Assembly: GCA_045106875.1 (NCBI GenBank)
Contig: JBGCFK010000044.1
Span: 1 to 6,649, forward strand
Direction: 5' to 3'
Origin: Thermohalobaculum sp045106875
GTDB taxonomy: Bacteria; Pseudomonadota; Alphaproteobacteria; Rhodobacterales; Rhodobacteraceae
DNA length: 6,649 nucleotides
Shown: positions 5,528-6,649 of the stretch, in pieces
Numbering within the stretch: position 1 is the stretch's first letter
Layout: every line of letters starts with the position of its first letter
Notes under the pieces: model-generated
Databases searched by the model: none
What the model was told of the DNA's origin: nothing
Seen by the model: the letters and a program-made list of their open reading frames with translations, nothing else
Translations under genes and position numbers: made by a program

Positions 5528-6634
5528 TCAATCCTTGCTGAATTCGGCCAGAATACGGTCGGTGTCGGCTCCTTGCGCGGGAGCAGGGCTGCCGAACGCG
5601 ACCCGACCCGGTGTCCGCGGCGCAGGTGATGTTATGCCATCGGCCACGGTGACCTCGGGCGCGCCTTGTGTCGCCTGCACCTGCGGCTCCGCCAGCCAAT
5701 CGCCAAAGTTCTGGATCGGACTGGCAAGGACGTTATGCGCCTCGAAGACCGGCATCCATTCTGCGGTGGTGCGTGTCCGGGTCTGCTGGTTCATCAACTC
5801 GACCAGCACTGCGAGGTTCTCCAAACGATCCGGGAATGTCAGGAAACGGCGGTCTTCGGCCCATTCAGGCTGGCCCAAAGCGCGCGAGATATCGCCGAAC
5901 TGGCTATCCCTCACCAGCGTTATCGCGATCCAGCCATCCTTGGTCTGATAGCTTCCGGCCGGGGGATTCGGTGTTGCGGGCGTATGTCCGAAATGGGCGA
6001 ACTCCATGACCTTGGGCCCCATCACGGCTGCTGCTGCCTGCAAAAGGCTGACATCCACATGCCGTGCCGGGCCACCCGCCATTAACGCCATCGACGTTTG
6101 CTGGAACGCATAAAGCCCCGTAATCGCGTCAATAATAGTCGTTTCGATCTTGTGCGGGATGCCGTCGAGGCCATGATTGATGGACATCATGCCAGAATAG
6201 GCCTGCGCCACCGTGTCAGTCATCGGATCGTGGCCACGCGGGCCCTCCTGACCAAAACCCGAAACCGAGGTGTAGACGACTTTTGGCGCGATGGCCCGAA
6301 TGTGCTCGAACCCAAGCCCCAGCCGATCCATCACACCCGGCCTGCCGCTTTCAATCACGACATCCGCCTGTGCCGCGATACGCAGCGCAGTGGCAACGGC
6401 CTCGGGCGTCTTCAGGTCAAGAACCACGCTCTCCTTGCCAAGATTGTAGTAGAGGAAGTTGACCGATTGCCCACTCGGCCCACCGCCGATCTTTCGGATC
6501 CAGTCCCCCGCGGGTGGTTCGATCTTGATCACGCGCGCGCCGTGTTCGGCCATGAGCCTGCCGCAATAAGGCCCGGCAATGCCCTGACTGATGTCCAGGA
6601 CCAGACGGCCCGCGAATGGCTGAGCAGCTTGCAT
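5528..6634 (-). CDS. CaiB/BaiF family (class III) CoA-transferase
   Basis: A 368-aa enzyme of the formyl-CoA transferase/carnitine CoA-transferase/alpha-methylacyl-CoA racemase superfamily. It probably activates an organic acid by moving CoA from another acyl-CoA, in the cytosol. Visible marks are the opening LVLDISQGIAGPYCGRLMAE (about 11-30), the GARVIKIEPP strand (32-41), NLGKESVVLDLK (64-75), and SGFGQEGP near 126. Asp169 in TTIIDAITG fits the catalytic aspartate that forms the acyl-enzyme anhydride. A second conserved stretch, DGWIAI, lies in the small domain. Length is slightly shorter than Frc (about 430) and near that of racemase-type members, so a racemase role is a real alternative. 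Starts at GTG 6640, ATG 6637 and ATG 6634 are all in frame; 6634 has the best spacing to the ribosome-binding site. It heads the visible part of the epimerase-like/MaoC operon; genes further upstream lie outside the window. Confidence 0.93.
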   Translation of the reverse strand: MQAAQPFAGRLVLDISQGIAGPYCGRLMAEHGARVIKIEPPAGDWIRKIGGGPSGQSVNFLYYNLGKESVVLDLKTPEAVATALRIAAQADVVIESGRPGVMDRLGLGFEHIRAIAPKVVYTSVSGFGQEGPRGHDPMTDTVAQAYSGMMSINHGLDGIPHKIETTIIDAITGLYAFQQTSMALMAGGPARHVDVSLLQAAAAVMGPKVMEFAHFGHTPATPNPPAGSYQTKDGWIAITLVRDSQFGDISRALGQPEWAEDRRFLTFPDRLENLAVLVELMNQQTRTRTTAEWMPVFEAHNVLASPIQNFGDWLAEPQVQATQGAPEVTVADGITSPAPRTPGRVAFGSPAPAQGADTDRILAEFSKD

Positions 6635-6639
6635 CATCA

Positions 6640-6646
6640 CTCCCTT
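6640..6646 (-). promoter_or_regulatory. Ribosome-binding site of the CoA-transferase
   Basis: AAGGGAG on the minus strand lies 5 nt before ATG 6634 and only 2 nt before ATG 6637, and it overlaps the GTG at 6640. It therefore favours 6634 as the start. Its presence at the window edge shows that the gene is complete here. Confidence 0.5.
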
Positions 6647-6649
6647 GAC

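Noticed and set aside
1..6649. CRISPR arrays, tRNA or rRNA genes, insertion-sequence ends, phage or defence genes
   Set aside because: Looked for on both strands; no repeat-spacer pattern, cloverleaf, transposase reading or terminal repeats were seen.

Overview
The window is GC-rich (about 60% in coding stretches I counted). It looks like an alphaproteobacterial chromosome, most likely Rhodobacterales (Roseobacter group). The evidence is the style of the fused enoyl-CoA hydratase/3-hydroxyacyl-CoA dehydrogenase, the compact CoA-thioester gene cluster, and a remnant of a Hint-domain protein of a type I know mainly from that order. The taxonomic call is inference from protein flavour, not from a marker gene.

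Layout, read along the minus strand from the right edge. Block 1 (about 6640 down to 4135) is a CaiB/BaiF class III CoA-transferase, an atypical-SDR NAD-dependent epimerase/dehydratase-like protein and a MaoC-type (R)-specific enoyl-CoA hydratase. They are joined by a 2-nt gap and a 4-nt ATGA overlap, so they form one tight operon, which may continue beyond the right edge. Next is a roughly 650-base interruption (3485-4134) without an intact gene. Block 2 (3484 down to 169) is a 695-aa fused crotonase/3-hydroxyacyl-CoA dehydrogenase, an unrecognised 156-aa protein and a classical short-chain dehydrogenase/reductase. These junctions are TGA-G-ATG and TGA-ATG, with no spacer to speak of. The last 168 bases hold no gene I can support, only a hairpin that might end the transcript.

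The six intact genes fit one theme: an organic acid is activated by CoA transfer, its enoyl-CoA is hydrated (two hydratases of different folds and expected opposite stereochemistry are present), the hydroxyacyl-CoA is oxidised by the NAD-dependent dehydrogenase, and two further Rossmann oxidoreductases act on the substrate or its side groups. The substrate cannot be read from sequence.

The most notable find is in the interruption. On the plus strand, opposite to every intact gene, 3665-4106 is the wreck of a Hint_2 (hedgehog/intein-type) domain protein. Its N-terminal domain and the start of its Hint domain are readable in two different frames. The probable start codon is ACG, a frame break with probable internal deletion lies near 3838-3851, and the Hint domain is cut off about 36 residues after its catalytic cysteine, 28 bases short of the stop codon of the convergent MaoC gene. 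I see no clear evidence of a new defence, RNA or mobile system in this window.
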